The notes beneath the pieces are model-generated. The model was not told the origin of the DNA and did not search any database. It was given only the letters and a program-made list of their open reading frames with translations. Below, in pieces: positions 25,032-33,501 of a stretch of 64,000 bases of DNA; the stretch's first letter is position 1; every line of letters begins with the position of its first letter. This stretch comes from JAPLUA01 sp964625855 (GTDB lineage: Bacteria > Verrucomicrobiota > Verrucomicrobiia > Limisphaerales > UBA8199), in NCBI GenBank assembly GCA_964625855.1, contig CAZVFC010000043.1:18778-82777 (forward strand), given 5' to 3'. Position numbers and translations under genes: made by a program.

Positions 25032-25166
25032 AACTCGGGGCTCGGAATCTGATTTCAGCATGTCAGCCTTTCAGCGTTTTCTTTTGACCTTCCTCCTGCT
25101 CAACAAGCGGAAGGGAGGGTTAGTGCTCGAAGGCGGAGTGGAGGCAAGGTAGTGCTTCGGTGAGCG

Positions 25167-26327
25167 GTGGCCGTCTCTTCAGCGTTTCTCTCTTTGCACC
25201 TCTCCTTTTCTGTCATCAAGCACCTCGATTTTGGGGGCGGCATTGAGCGCTATACTCGCGAACTGGCCATCCGGCTGGCGGGGCGCGGCCACCGGGTCGA
25301 GGTTTTTGCCATGCCGCATTACGGGCCATCAACCCGCGAGCGGCAGGGCGTGCGGATCGTCCGGGTCCCCTGTTTGCCCGGGGTGGCGACCGAGAAGCTG
25401 AGCGCCGCCTTTAGCGCGGCGGCGGTTTGCGCGTTGCGAGGGGCCAAACCCGATCTCGTTCACTTTCACAGCGTCGCGGCAGGCGCATTCGCCTGGCTAC
25501 CCCGGCTGCGCGGCATTCCGTGCGTGCTCCAAATGCACGGAGTGGAGTGGCAGCGAGGCCGTTGGAACCGCTTTGGTCGCGCGGTGCTTAGGTTTTTGGA
25601 GCAGCGGGCCATTTCACAGGCCGATGCCTTGACCGGGGTCTCGCAGGCCCTGTGTGATTTTTACACCCGCAGGTATGGCACCGGCTTCACCTGCATCACG
25701 GGCGGGGTTGAACCGGCAACGCCGGTCCCAGCTCAAGAGATCCTCAGGCTGGGGTTGCAGCCCGGCCGCTACATCCTCTTTGTGGGCCGCCTGGTTCAGG
25801 AGAAGGGAGTCCATCATCTGATCCGCGCATTCCGGCAGGTGAATCCCGACTGCCACCTGGTCATCGCCGGCGAGGCGCGGGGCGAGGCCCCTTATCGCCG
25901 GGAGCTGGAGACTCTGGCCGGGCCTGACCCGCGCATCCACTGGATTGGGGCCGTGGCCGGGCGCTTGCTGGAGGAACTGTTCAGTCACTCCCGCCTTTTT
26001 GTGCAGCCTTCAGACATGGAAGGGCTGTGTTTCACGCTGCTTGAGGCCATGAGTTACGGCAGACTCTGTTTGGCCAGCGACATTCCCGCGCTGCGTGAAG
26101 TCCTGGGCGATACAGGGCTGTTCTTCATGTCGGGGGATGCGGCGGACCTTGCCGCCAGGCTGCGCGAAGCCCTGGGGCTCCCCGACGCCGGGCGCCCGCT
26201 CGGCCAGCGGGCCGCTCAGCGTGTGGCCGCCCACTATTCCTGGGAGCCGATCACGGACCAGTGGGAGAGGTTTTATGAAGAGCTGGTGCGCGAGGGGAAA
26301 CCGGAAGCGTTAGACGGCAGGGGCTAG
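25167..26327 (+). CDS. Family 4 glycosyltransferase
   Basis: The 386-residue protein is a GT-B transferase: IKHLDFGGGIERYTRELA at the start, then PDLVHFHSVAAGAFAW, ILFVGRLVQEKGVHHLIRAF, and DMEGLCFTLLEAMSYGRLCL containing the E-x7-E pair. The GTG start at 25167 gives an unusual N-terminus (AVSSAFLSLHLSFSV) that may derive from repeat-like sequence; the conserved part starts at about residue 15. It lies between the VanZ gene and the exosortase. Confidence 0.85.
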   Translation: MAVSSAFLSLHLSFSVIKHLDFGGGIERYTRELAIRLAGRGHRVEVFAMPHYGPSTRERQGVRIVRVPCLPGVATEKLSAAFSAAAVCALRGAKPDLVHFHSVAAGAFAWLPRLRGIPCVLQMHGVEWQRGRWNRFGRAVLRFLEQRAISQADALTGVSQALCDFYTRRYGTGFTCITGGVEPATPVPAQEILRLGLQPGRYILFVGRLVQEKGVHHLIRAFRQVNPDCHLVIAGEARGEAPYRRELETLAGPDPRIHWIGAVAGRLLEELFSHSRLFVQPSDMEGLCFTLLEAMSYGRLCLASDIPALREVLGDTGLFFMSGDAADLAARLREALGLPDAGRPLGQRAAQRVAAHYSWEPITDQWERFYEELVREGKPEALDGRG

Positions 26328-26356
26328 ATCGGAGATGCTTTGGGCCGCGTTTTGCT

Positions 26357-28042
26357 TTGTCTGATTTCGTGAAAGCAACGGAGCCATTGGCCACGCGCTC
26401 TGCGTTTCCCGCTTTGCTCTTGCCCGTTTGCGCTCTGGCCTGGCTGTGGTTCCGGTTGATTGAGCAACTGCGGATCAGTTGGTCGTTGAGCCCGCAGTAC
26501 GCTTACGGCTGGGCAGTGCCGTTTCTGTGCCTCTACCTCACTTGGCGCAGAGTGGGAGCCAACGGACAGAGACCCGAGGGCGGAAGCCAGGCCCCCGAGC
26601 GCCCTCTTCCATCCTCCATCTTCTGTCTTCTCTTCGCGGTCGGCGCTTTCCTTTACGCGCCGATCCACCTGGTTCAGGCGGCGAACCCCGGCTGGTCGCT
26701 TGCCACCTGGCCGCTGGCCTTTATCACCATTGGGTTGACTTTGCTGGCCCTTTACGCCCTCGTCGGCCCGTGGTCCGCGGCCCGTGTTCCGCTTGCAGGC
26801 ATGTCTGGATTTCACCGTTTCAGGTTCTCAGATTTTGTCTTCCCCATCTGCTTCCTGCTGGTTGCCGTCCCCTGGCCGTTCGTGATCGAGCAGCCGGTAA
26901 TCCAGGGCTTGACCCGGCTCAACACCGCCCTCACGGTCGAGATTCTCGGGCTCCTGGGCATCCCGGCCCTGCCGAGGGGAAACGTGATCGAGTTGGCCAC
27001 CGGCAGCGTGGGTATTGACGAAGCCTGCAGTGGTATCCGGTCGCTGCAAGCCACGCTGATGATTTCGTTGTTTTTCGGCGAGTTCCACCGTCTTACGGTT
27101 TCCCGCCGCCTGATTTGCGTCTGCGGCGGTTTTGCCCTCGCGCTGGTCTGCAACCTGGCGCGAACGCTGCTGCTCTGCTGGGTGGCGGCCGAGCGGGGAG
27201 TGGCGGCCATTGCCGGCTGGCATGATCCCGCCGGCGTGACCATCCTGGTGGGCTGTTTTGCCGGCCTCTGGATTATCGCTCGCACCTTGCAGAGAGTACA
27301 AATGAGAGGGCAGCGGTCTCTCAGTCCTCAACCCTCGGTCCTCAACCGCAACCGTATCTCCGCCGGGCCGACCTCTGCACCCTTGGGCCTTCCAGCCTTT
27401 CAACGATTCGGCCTTTTCCTAACGGCATCGCTCGTGGTGGTCGAAATCGGCGTCGGGCTGTGGTACCGTCATGTCGAGGCGAACCTGCCGGCACAGGCCA
27501 CTTGGCAGATAGCCTGGCCTGCGACCAACGCCGTCTGCCGAGACATACCAATTGGGCACAAAGCCGCAAAGATGCTGCGCTACGACCAGGCGAGGCAGGT
27601 TCAGTGGGTGGAGCCCGCGGGCACGCGCTGGCAGCTCTCCTGGTTCTACTGGAAACCCGGGCGGGCGGCCGGTTACCTGGCCAAGACGCACAACCCGCTT
27701 ATTTGCATGCCGGCGGCGGGTTTCCAGGCGGTTTCCACTTCGCCAGTCGAGTATGTGGAGGTCAGCGGACTGCGGGTGCCGGTGCGTATGTATCAGTTTG
27801 CCGAGGAGCGCAATTCCGTTTACGTGCTCTACAGCCGCTGGGAGGACCGGGCGGTCGAGCAATCGTTTGGCGGTGAAGGCGTCACGCGGTTCAACCGGCT
27901 GCGGAGTATCTGGAATGGGCGGGGTAACCAGGGTCAGCGCGTGATCAGCCTGGCCCTTTGGACAGCCGATGACGCGGCGGGAGCCCGCGAGCAGTTGATT
28001 CGGCAGCTCCGAAATCTCTTGTTGGTTGACCCGTTACGATAA
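26357..28042 (+). CDS. Exosortase-EpsI fusion protein with repeat insertions
   Basis: The 561-residue protein joins an EpsH-type exosortase (about eight transmembrane segments) to a C-terminal EpsI-like domain. The catalytic cysteine lies in DEACSGIRSLQATLM (C about residue 224), the arginine in CNLARTLLL and the histidine in AGWHDPAG. The EpsI part has THNPLICMPAAGF. Exosortases recognise PEP-CTERM proteins and are thought to sort them to the surface. Repeat-like loops occur at residues 69-95 and 317-355. The start is TTG 26357 or GTG 26369. Confidence 0.85.
   Translation: MSDFVKATEPLATRSAFPALLLPVCALAWLWFRLIEQLRISWSLSPQYAYGWAVPFLCLYLTWRRVGANGQRPEGGSQAPERPLPSSIFCLLFAVGAFLYAPIHLVQAANPGWSLATWPLAFITIGLTLLALYALVGPWSAARVPLAGMSGFHRFRFSDFVFPICFLLVAVPWPFVIEQPVIQGLTRLNTALTVEILGLLGIPALPRGNVIELATGSVGIDEACSGIRSLQATLMISLFFGEFHRLTVSRRLICVCGGFALALVCNLARTLLLCWVAAERGVAAIAGWHDPAGVTILVGCFAGLWIIARTLQRVQMRGQRSLSPQPSVLNRNRISAGPTSAPLGLPAFQRFGLFLTASLVVVEIGVGLWYRHVEANLPAQATWQIAWPATNAVCRDIPIGHKAAKMLRYDQARQVQWVEPAGTRWQLSWFYWKPGRAAGYLAKTHNPLICMPAAGFQAVSTSPVEYVEVSGLRVPVRMYQFAEERNSVYVLYSRWEDRAVEQSFGGEGVTRFNRLRSIWNGRGNQGQRVISLALWTADDAAGAREQLIRQLRNLLLVDPLR
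26560..26640 (+). repeat. Heptamer-like insert in the exosortase gene
   Basis: The coding strand reads GGACAGAGACCCGAGGGCGG and then CATCCTCCATCTTCTGTCTTC, which are degenerate forward and reversed heptamers in frame, between the first and second membrane segments. A second in-frame stretch at 27318-27350 reads GTCCTCAACCCTCGGTCCTC. Confidence 0.65.
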
Positions 28043-28056
28043 GGCATCAGCATTGG

Positions 28057-29802
28057 ATGCGGGACCTGAAACCTAACGACACGCCCACAGTGGCGAGCGG
28101 GCCAGGGCGGACGTGCAGGAGTGGTCCGTTGCGCGCCCGGGACGTTCAAATCTACCAGGCGTGTGAGCTGCTGACGGAAGGGTTGATTTACCTCATGGTG
28201 GTTTTCAGCCCCTGGGCCTTTGGCACAACCCAGCCGTGGTCCGTCTGGGTGATGAACACCGCCGGTTACGTTCTGGGGGCGATGCTGGCCGTCAAGCTGG
28301 CTATCCGCTGGCTGAAAGGGTATCGCCCGCCGCGATGCGAGAGAGAGGAAGTCCGAAGGCCGAAGTCCGAAGGCCGAAGTCTGAAGGCCGAAGACGGAAG
28401 CCCGAGGACGGAGGACGGAGGACGGAGGACGGAGGCGGAGGTTCGAGGTCCGAAGTCCGTGGTCCGTGGTCTCTCCACCTTCGACCCTCAACCCTCAACC
28501 CTCTGCGGTCCGTGGTCAGCATTTCAGCATTTCAGCTCGCACCGCCCCGCCTCCCGGCTCACGGCTATGCTGGCTGCGCTAACGGTTGCGATTCTGGGAT
28601 ACTGCCTGGTGAGTGCTCTGAATGCTCGGGCTACTTATGATCCTGAGACGCTCAGCTTCGCCTACCGCGATCGCCATATCCCCTGGCTTCCGCACAGTCT
28701 CGATAGCAGCAGCACCTGGTTTGCGTTTTGGAGCTACCTCGGGCTCGCGTTTTCGTTCTGGGCGATTCGCGATTGGCTGCTGGGGAAGTCCGCCACCGAA
28801 CAGCGTCCGGAGCGGCAGGCGGATGGCGCGGGCGGCCCCATCCGGGTAGATTACTTTCCCGCGCGCTTGCGGCGCCTGTTTTGGCTATTGGCGATCAACG
28901 GCGGGCTGTTGGGGGTGGAGGGGATTGTGCAACGGCTCGCGGGGTCGGGCGAGTTGTTGTTTCTCGTCAGGCCGAGAATTCATCAGACTGCGGCTACTCA
29001 GTTTGGGCCGTATGCCTACTATGCGAATGCTTCCCAATACTTCAACCTTCTCTGGCCGGCTTGCCTCGGGTTCTGGTGGATGCTTCATCGGGCGCGCGGC
29101 TTCGGGCGTCACGGCCACCACCTTGTGCTCGTGTGCTGCGTCCTCATGGCCGCGTGCCCGATCATCTCCACGTGCCGCGGCGGCGCCCTCGTAACCGTCG
29201 GGAATCTTCTCCTGGCCGCCTTCCTTCTCGCAACCACGCATTTCCTCTTGCCGTCCCACCGCGGAGAGAACCGAAGAACCCGCATCATCACCCTCTGGGT
29301 TCTGGCGGTCTTCTTTGCCGCCGCCCTGGCCCTGGGTTATTCGCTAGGTTGGAAAGCCCTGAAGCCGCGCATGGCCCTGCTGAGCGAGAGTTTCCAGGGC
29401 AGGGAACAGGAATACGACCGGGCCCGACCGATGGCTGCGGATTACCCGGTGTTCGGCACCGGCCCCGGCACCTTTGCCACCGTCTCGCAGCTCTACCGAA
29501 ATGCCAACTATGAGTTTCATTGGGTGCAACTGCACAACGACTGGCTGGAGACCCGCATCACGTTCGGCTGGGTCGGCAGCGCGTTGGTCGCTCTGGCTTT
29601 TGCCGTGGTGTTGGCGCGCTGGTTTGTGCCCGGAGGCATTCACGGCGGCAGGCGGTTTGTCCTCCTGATGTGGCTCGGCTTCGGGGGCTGCCTGGTCCAT
29701 GCCCGCTTTGATTTCCCCTTCCAGATCCACTCGATCGTGTTCCTCTTTGTGCTGCTGTGCGCCACGCTCTTCATCCTGTCGCGCCGGCCCTCCCCTTACT
29801 GA
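28057..29802 (+). CDS. O-antigen polymerase/ligase family protein with a large repeat insertion
   Basis: The 581-residue protein has about 12 membrane segments and the Wzy/WaaL-type loop GTGPGTFATVSQLYR followed by FHWVQLHNDWLETRITFGWV. Residues about 95-163, between the second and third segments, read as heptamers (for example RPKSEGRSLKAEDGSPRTED) and octamers (SAFQHFSSH). The insertion keeps the frame. It lies 14 bp after the exosortase gene, so the two are probably cotranscribed. It may polymerise the polymer exported with exosortase-sorted proteins. Confidence 0.82.
   Translation: MRDLKPNDTPTVASGPGRTCRSGPLRARDVQIYQACELLTEGLIYLMVVFSPWAFGTTQPWSVWVMNTAGYVLGAMLAVKLAIRWLKGYRPPRCEREEVRRPKSEGRSLKAEDGSPRTEDGGRRTEAEVRGPKSVVRGLSTFDPQPSTLCGPWSAFQHFSSHRPASRLTAMLAALTVAILGYCLVSALNARATYDPETLSFAYRDRHIPWLPHSLDSSSTWFAFWSYLGLAFSFWAIRDWLLGKSATEQRPERQADGAGGPIRVDYFPARLRRLFWLLAINGGLLGVEGIVQRLAGSGELLFLVRPRIHQTAATQFGPYAYYANASQYFNLLWPACLGFWWMLHRARGFGRHGHHLVLVCCVLMAACPIISTCRGGALVTVGNLLLAAFLLATTHFLLPSHRGENRRTRIITLWVLAVFFAAALALGYSLGWKALKPRMALLSESFQGREQEYDRARPMAADYPVFGTGPGTFATVSQLYRNANYEFHWVQLHNDWLETRITFGWVGSALVALAFAVVLARWFVPGGIHGGRRFVLLMWLGFGGCLVHARFDFPFQIHSIVFLFVLLCATLFILSRRPSPY
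28340..28545 (+). repeat. About 200 bp of CCGAAGT, GGACGGA, CAACCCT and CAGCATTT arrays inside a gene
   Basis: Four intergenic repeat families follow each other in the coding frame: CCGAAGT/CCGAAGG (28350-28400), GGACGGA (28402-28440), GTCCGTG with CAACCCT (28450-28510) and CAGCATTT (28516-28535). All are in the orientation that avoids stop codons. Confidence 0.85.
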
Positions 29803-29871
29803 GGGACGAGTTGACGAGCGAGGCGGAATCCGCGCGGAGTTTGTGAGGCGTAAACATTCGGCGAACCCGCT

Positions 29872-29948
29872 GGCAGGAGCGCCGACGTTCTTGTCGGCAG
29901 GCTTGCCAGCGCCCCGACCAGGCCGACAAGAATGTCGGCACTCCTGCC
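29872..29948. repeat. Palindromic element, GGCAGGAGCG type
   Basis: Arms 29872-29898 and 29922-29948 (27 bp each) pair with 2 mismatches; each arm holds its own smaller hairpin (GCCGAC/GTCGGC). It is related in sequence to the element at 33338-33414. It lies between the convergent ends of the Wzy-like and WecA-like genes and could also work as a terminator, though no T-run follows. Confidence 0.8.
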
Positions 29949-30035
29949 GGTTGCGGGCTTACCCAAGATTCACTGTGAGGCTGACCGACCCGCCGCGCAA
30001 TTCCGCCGCCAGCCGGAAGTTAACCCGAAGCCTGG

Positions 30036-31649
30036 TCAACCTCCCTCCGAGGGAGTCTGGTCCAGTTTCCGGGCTGCCTCGGGAACTTGCCTGGGAGCGG
30101 CGGAATGAAGAAGCCCGCGCAGCCGCGAATTCTCCCGCGGGGCACGTTGGGTATCGAACCTTAGAGAAGTGCGATCTCCGTTCTGCATTTTCCCAGCGGC
30201 TTTGACCCATCCCTCGGCCAGCAACTCGCTCATAATCTCGAACAGCTTCGGACTCGCTATGCAGGGGCAGGACGGCCTTTCGCACCGCCGGGCATTCGAG
30301 TCCGGCACCCCGCCGAATTCGCAGGACGCGGCCTTTAGTTCGAGGGTGCCCAGGCGCCCGCCGTGCAGGACCTCAACACTTGAAAGAGCAGTCTGGCAAC
30401 TATTGGTCTGTTCCCAGACTCGCTGTCCGTCCTTCAAAGCCACTTTGACCGAGTTAAAACCGAGTCGTTGCGCGGCAAAGACCAAGTCCGTCCACAGCTC
30501 TTCTATCGAATTGCGCCGATTACCTTCCAGCGCCAGCCACCGGCTCAGGGCAAGGGCGTATTGAATCTCCTGTCGCATCTGGAGTGAATCACTCACGACC
30601 CATCCCACGGCGAACCAGCTCCGGCTGAAACGGAATCTACCGGCGCAGATCAGCAGTACAAGGGTCCCAGCCCCCAGCAGCACTGGGATCAAATTGCCGC
30701 GGGACCACCACGCAGCGAAGGCCATCACGAGAAAGAGCGCGGTGACCGCATAAAGGAAGAGCACCACTTTCCGGCGCGACATTCCCGATTGGAGCAGATG
30801 ATGGTGAAGGTGCTTGCGGTCCGGGCGGAAGATCGGCAACCCGCGCAGGCCACGCCGCAAGATGGCCAGGGCCGTGTCGAGAATCGGCACCGCCAGCACG
30901 AACAGCGGCGCCACCAGCGCGACAAGAACGGTTCCCTTATGCGAGCTGACCAGGGAGAACAAACCGATCTGGAAGCCCAGGAAATAGGCCCCGCCGTCAC
31001 CCAGGTAAATGCGCGCGGGTGGGAAGTTGAACCAGAGGAATCCGAGCAAGGCGCCCGCCATGCCCGACACCAGAAGCGCATAAGTACTGCTCGTGTAGCC
31101 GACGTAAGCCAGCAAGACCATTAACATCAGGCAGATCCCACCCGCCAGCCCGTCCACACCATCAATGAGATTAATCAGGTTGGTCATCCCTACCAGCCAC
31201 ACAACCGTGATGAGAGCGCCCCAGCCACCCAGGGCGATGACTTTTTCAACAAATGGAATCCTGAAGTGTGTGATTCCGATTCCCAAAGCATAGACCGTTG
31301 CCGCGATCAGAACCTGGCCCAGCAGCTTCCGTCGTGCACCCAGGGGCTTCAGGTCATCCCAAAAGCCGAGCGCAAACATGGTCAGGGAACTCAGAATCAC
31401 CACCAGCCGGCCGTGGGGCCTCGCTCGCTGTTCCGGCCAGACGACGGCGATGAAGACCTCGACACCGATAAATGCTGCCGCGAGCGCCAGACCGCCCAGC
31501 CGCGGGGTGGGTTGCCGGTGCGTGTGATGCAGCTCCTGCCCGCGCTGAAAAAGCCTTGTCTTGCTTGCTATCCTGAGGGAGATCAGGATCACCGGGAAGA
31601 CAATGCACATGCCCACCAGGGCGCACATTAACATCGGCCAGCCGCTCAT
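30036..31649 (-). CDS. WecA/TagO-like undecaprenyl-phosphate sugar-1-phosphate transferase with C-terminal extension
   Basis: The 537-residue protein has the MraY/WecA pattern: GFWDDLKPLG (D98, D99), NLINLIDGVDGLAGG (157-171), YLGDGGAYFLGF and RKHLHHHLLQ (278-287). It starts polymer synthesis by loading sugar-phosphate on the lipid carrier. About 11 membrane segments end near residue 345. The remaining 190 residues are soluble and include a stretch (EELWTDLVFAAQRLGFNSV) that looks GAF-like, then a cysteine-rich tail. The extension is unusual; the family normally ends with its membrane segments. Confidence 0.85.
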   Translation of the reverse strand: MSGWPMLMCALVGMCIVFPVILISLRIASKTRLFQRGQELHHTHRQPTPRLGGLALAAAFIGVEVFIAVVWPEQRARPHGRLVVILSSLTMFALGFWDDLKPLGARRKLLGQVLIAATVYALGIGITHFRIPFVEKVIALGGWGALITVVWLVGMTNLINLIDGVDGLAGGICLMLMVLLAYVGYTSSTYALLVSGMAGALLGFLWFNFPPARIYLGDGGAYFLGFQIGLFSLVSSHKGTVLVALVAPLFVLAVPILDTALAILRRGLRGLPIFRPDRKHLHHHLLQSGMSRRKVVLFLYAVTALFLVMAFAAWWSRGNLIPVLLGAGTLVLLICAGRFRFSRSWFAVGWVVSDSLQMRQEIQYALALSRWLALEGNRRNSIEELWTDLVFAAQRLGFNSVKVALKDGQRVWEQTNSCQTALSSVEVLHGGRLGTLELKAASCEFGGVPDSNARRCERPSCPCIASPKLFEIMSELLAEGWVKAAGKMQNGDRTSLRFDTQRAPRENSRLRGLLHSAAPRQVPEAARKLDQTPSEGG

Positions 31650-31996
31650 ACGCCGCTGTCCTTTGCCTCGGGCTTACTTCTGAGTGATGTCCAGAACACT
31701 CTGATCGCAGTCAGCCTGGCCCGATCTCGTGTTCTGCGGCGCTGGTTGCCACGCAGGCAATCCCACTGGAGTTTCTCTTCAGCTTGCCAATTCGCAGCCG
31801 CCTGATGGGCCGTGCGCGGTGGCGAAGCTCCACCATGCCGACAGGCACGAGGAATGCCAAGTTCATCGTTACTCGTCTGGAATCATACAGAACCTGGGGA
31901 GTCAGGCAAGTAGATTCTGGAGGAGCGAAGGCCACAGTCTTCTCTCTTTTCAGTTCTCAGGCTGGTTCGTTCCTTGCGGCCCTCTGCAGTGAGTCG
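31650..31996. other. Intergenic stretch without recognised feature
   Basis: This 347 bp between leuB and the WecA-like gene (both minus strand) shows no repeat array, RNA gene or convincing reading frame. A 74-residue minus frame (31711-31935) has no recognisable domain and is not called. It could hold the promoter for the WecA-like gene. Confidence 0.5.
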
Positions 31997-33169
31997 TTAT
32001 ACGGCCCTGGCGATGGCATCGCCCATTTGCGAGGTGGTGACCTTGCGCGCGTTGGTCGCGGCGGGGCTGTAAATATCGCTGGTGCGGCAGCCGGCGGCCA
32101 GCGCCTTGCCCACGGCGGCTTCGATGGCTTTGGCGGGCTCCTCCAGCCCGAAGTTGTAGCGGAACATCAAAGCGACGGCGAGGATCTGGGCGATGGGATT
32201 CGCCAGGTTCTTCCCGGCGATATCGGGCGCGGAGCCGCCGGCGGGTCCATACAAGCCGCAGGTCCGGCCGTGGCGCGCGTAGCCCAGGTAAAGGCTGGGC
32301 AACATTCCCAGCGAACCGACCAGCGCCGCCGCCTCGTCGCTGAGGATGTCGCCAAAGGTGTTTTCACACAGGACCACGTCGAACTGCGTGGGCCGCAGGA
32401 TGAGCTGCATGGCGGCGGTGTCCACGAGCATGTTCTCCAGGGTCACCTGGGGATACTCGTGGCTGATCTCCGTCACAACCTTCCGCCAGAGGATGCTGGT
32501 CTCCAGGATGTTGGCCTTGTCAACGCTGGTGACCTTCTTGCGCCGCTGCCACGCCGCCCGGAACGCAACGTGGGCGATGCGCTCGATTTCCGACGCCGTC
32601 AGCGCCATGGTGTCCACGGCGCGCAGGACTTCCCGCGCGGGTCGGCCGGCTTCTTTGTGCTCCATCACCGCTTCGGTCTTCTTCGGATAGGCATAGTAGA
32701 GCCCGCCGGTGGATTCCCGCACCACCAGCAGGTCAATCCCGGCGCCCTGGATTTCAGGCCGCAGCGGGCTGGCATGCGCCAATTCCGGGTAGAACCTGAC
32801 CGGGCGGAGATTGGCGAACAGGCCGAGCTGTTTGCGCAGCCGCAGCAGGGCGCGCTCGGGTCGTTTCTCCTTGGCGATCTCCGGATCGCGGTAATACAAC
32901 CCGACAGCGCCGAAGAGGACCGCGTCCGACTTCTTGCAGAGCGCCAGCGTGGCGTCGGGCAAGGCGTGGCCTTCTTTGTCAATAGCCGCCCAGCCGATCG
33001 GCGCTTCCGTGATCTCCAGGGCCAGGCTGAAGCGCTTCTCGACCGCCTTCAATACCTTGAGGGCCTCGCGCATGATTTCCGGCCCGATGCCATCCCCCGC
33101 CAATGCGGCGATCTTCAGTGTGGGTGCCTTCGTCGTGCTCGTGCTCATAGACAATGACTGGGTATCCAT
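31997..33169 (-). CDS. leuB: 3-Isopropylmalate dehydrogenase
   Basis: The 390-residue protein belongs to the isocitrate/isopropylmalate dehydrogenase family. It starts the fold with KIAALAGDGIGPEIMREALK, has the substrate-binding RESTGGLYY and the metal/NAD region FDVVLCENTFGDILSDEAAA followed by GLYGPAGGSAPDIAGK. It oxidises and decarboxylates 3-isopropylmalate to 2-ketoisocaproate precursor in leucine synthesis, in the cytoplasm. No other leucine gene is nearby. ATG 33169 is chosen for a purine-rich sequence before it; ATG 33148 is possible. Confidence 0.92.
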   Translation of the reverse strand: MDTQSLSMSTSTTKAPTLKIAALAGDGIGPEIMREALKVLKAVEKRFSLALEITEAPIGWAAIDKEGHALPDATLALCKKSDAVLFGAVGLYYRDPEIAKEKRPERALLRLRKQLGLFANLRPVRFYPELAHASPLRPEIQGAGIDLLVVRESTGGLYYAYPKKTEAVMEHKEAGRPAREVLRAVDTMALTASEIERIAHVAFRAAWQRRKKVTSVDKANILETSILWRKVVTEISHEYPQVTLENMLVDTAAMQLILRPTQFDVVLCENTFGDILSDEAAALVGSLGMLPSLYLGYARHGRTCGLYGPAGGSAPDIAGKNLANPIAQILAVALMFRYNFGLEEPAKAIEAAVGKALAAGCRTSDIYSPAATNARKVTTSQMGDAIARAV

Positions 33170-33337
33170 CTCTTCGTAATCTGCCCGGCCTGTTCCTGTT
33201 TCCGTTCCGGGTCGGTTGCCGGCCGGATCGCAAACAGGGATTCAGCCGAGTAGGGCTATTGGAGTGCATCCGCCGCCGGGCGTCAATCCTATTCACCGGG
33301 TTGGCAGGGGACGTTCAGGGCGTGTGCATGAAGCCCG

Positions 33338-33414
33338 GGAAGGAGCGCGGACGTTCCCGTCCGCCTGCTGGGTTGTGGGCAGGACGGGCGGACAGGAATG
33401 TCCGCGATCCTTCC
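33338..33414. repeat. Palindromic element, GGAAGGAGCG type
   Basis: Arms 33338-33364 and 33388-33414 (27 bp each) pair with 3 mismatches. The arm GGAAGGAGCGCGGACGTTCC resembles the element at 29872 (shared GGAGCG-C-GACGTTC core). It lies in the 332 bp between divergent leuB and the FG-GAP gene; the rest of that space shows nothing else recognised. Confidence 0.8.
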
Positions 33415-33501
33415 TGCCTTCGTCCGGTTCCGGCTGCTTCCACGCCACAATAGACTTTGCAACTCTCTTCCACTCGGCCATGTTCCTGCAGGTTTGAACC
33501 T

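Noticed and set aside
31784..33157. Long + strand frame opposite leuB.
   Set aside because: It mirrors leuB codons and contains no recognisable domain; leuB itself is unambiguous.
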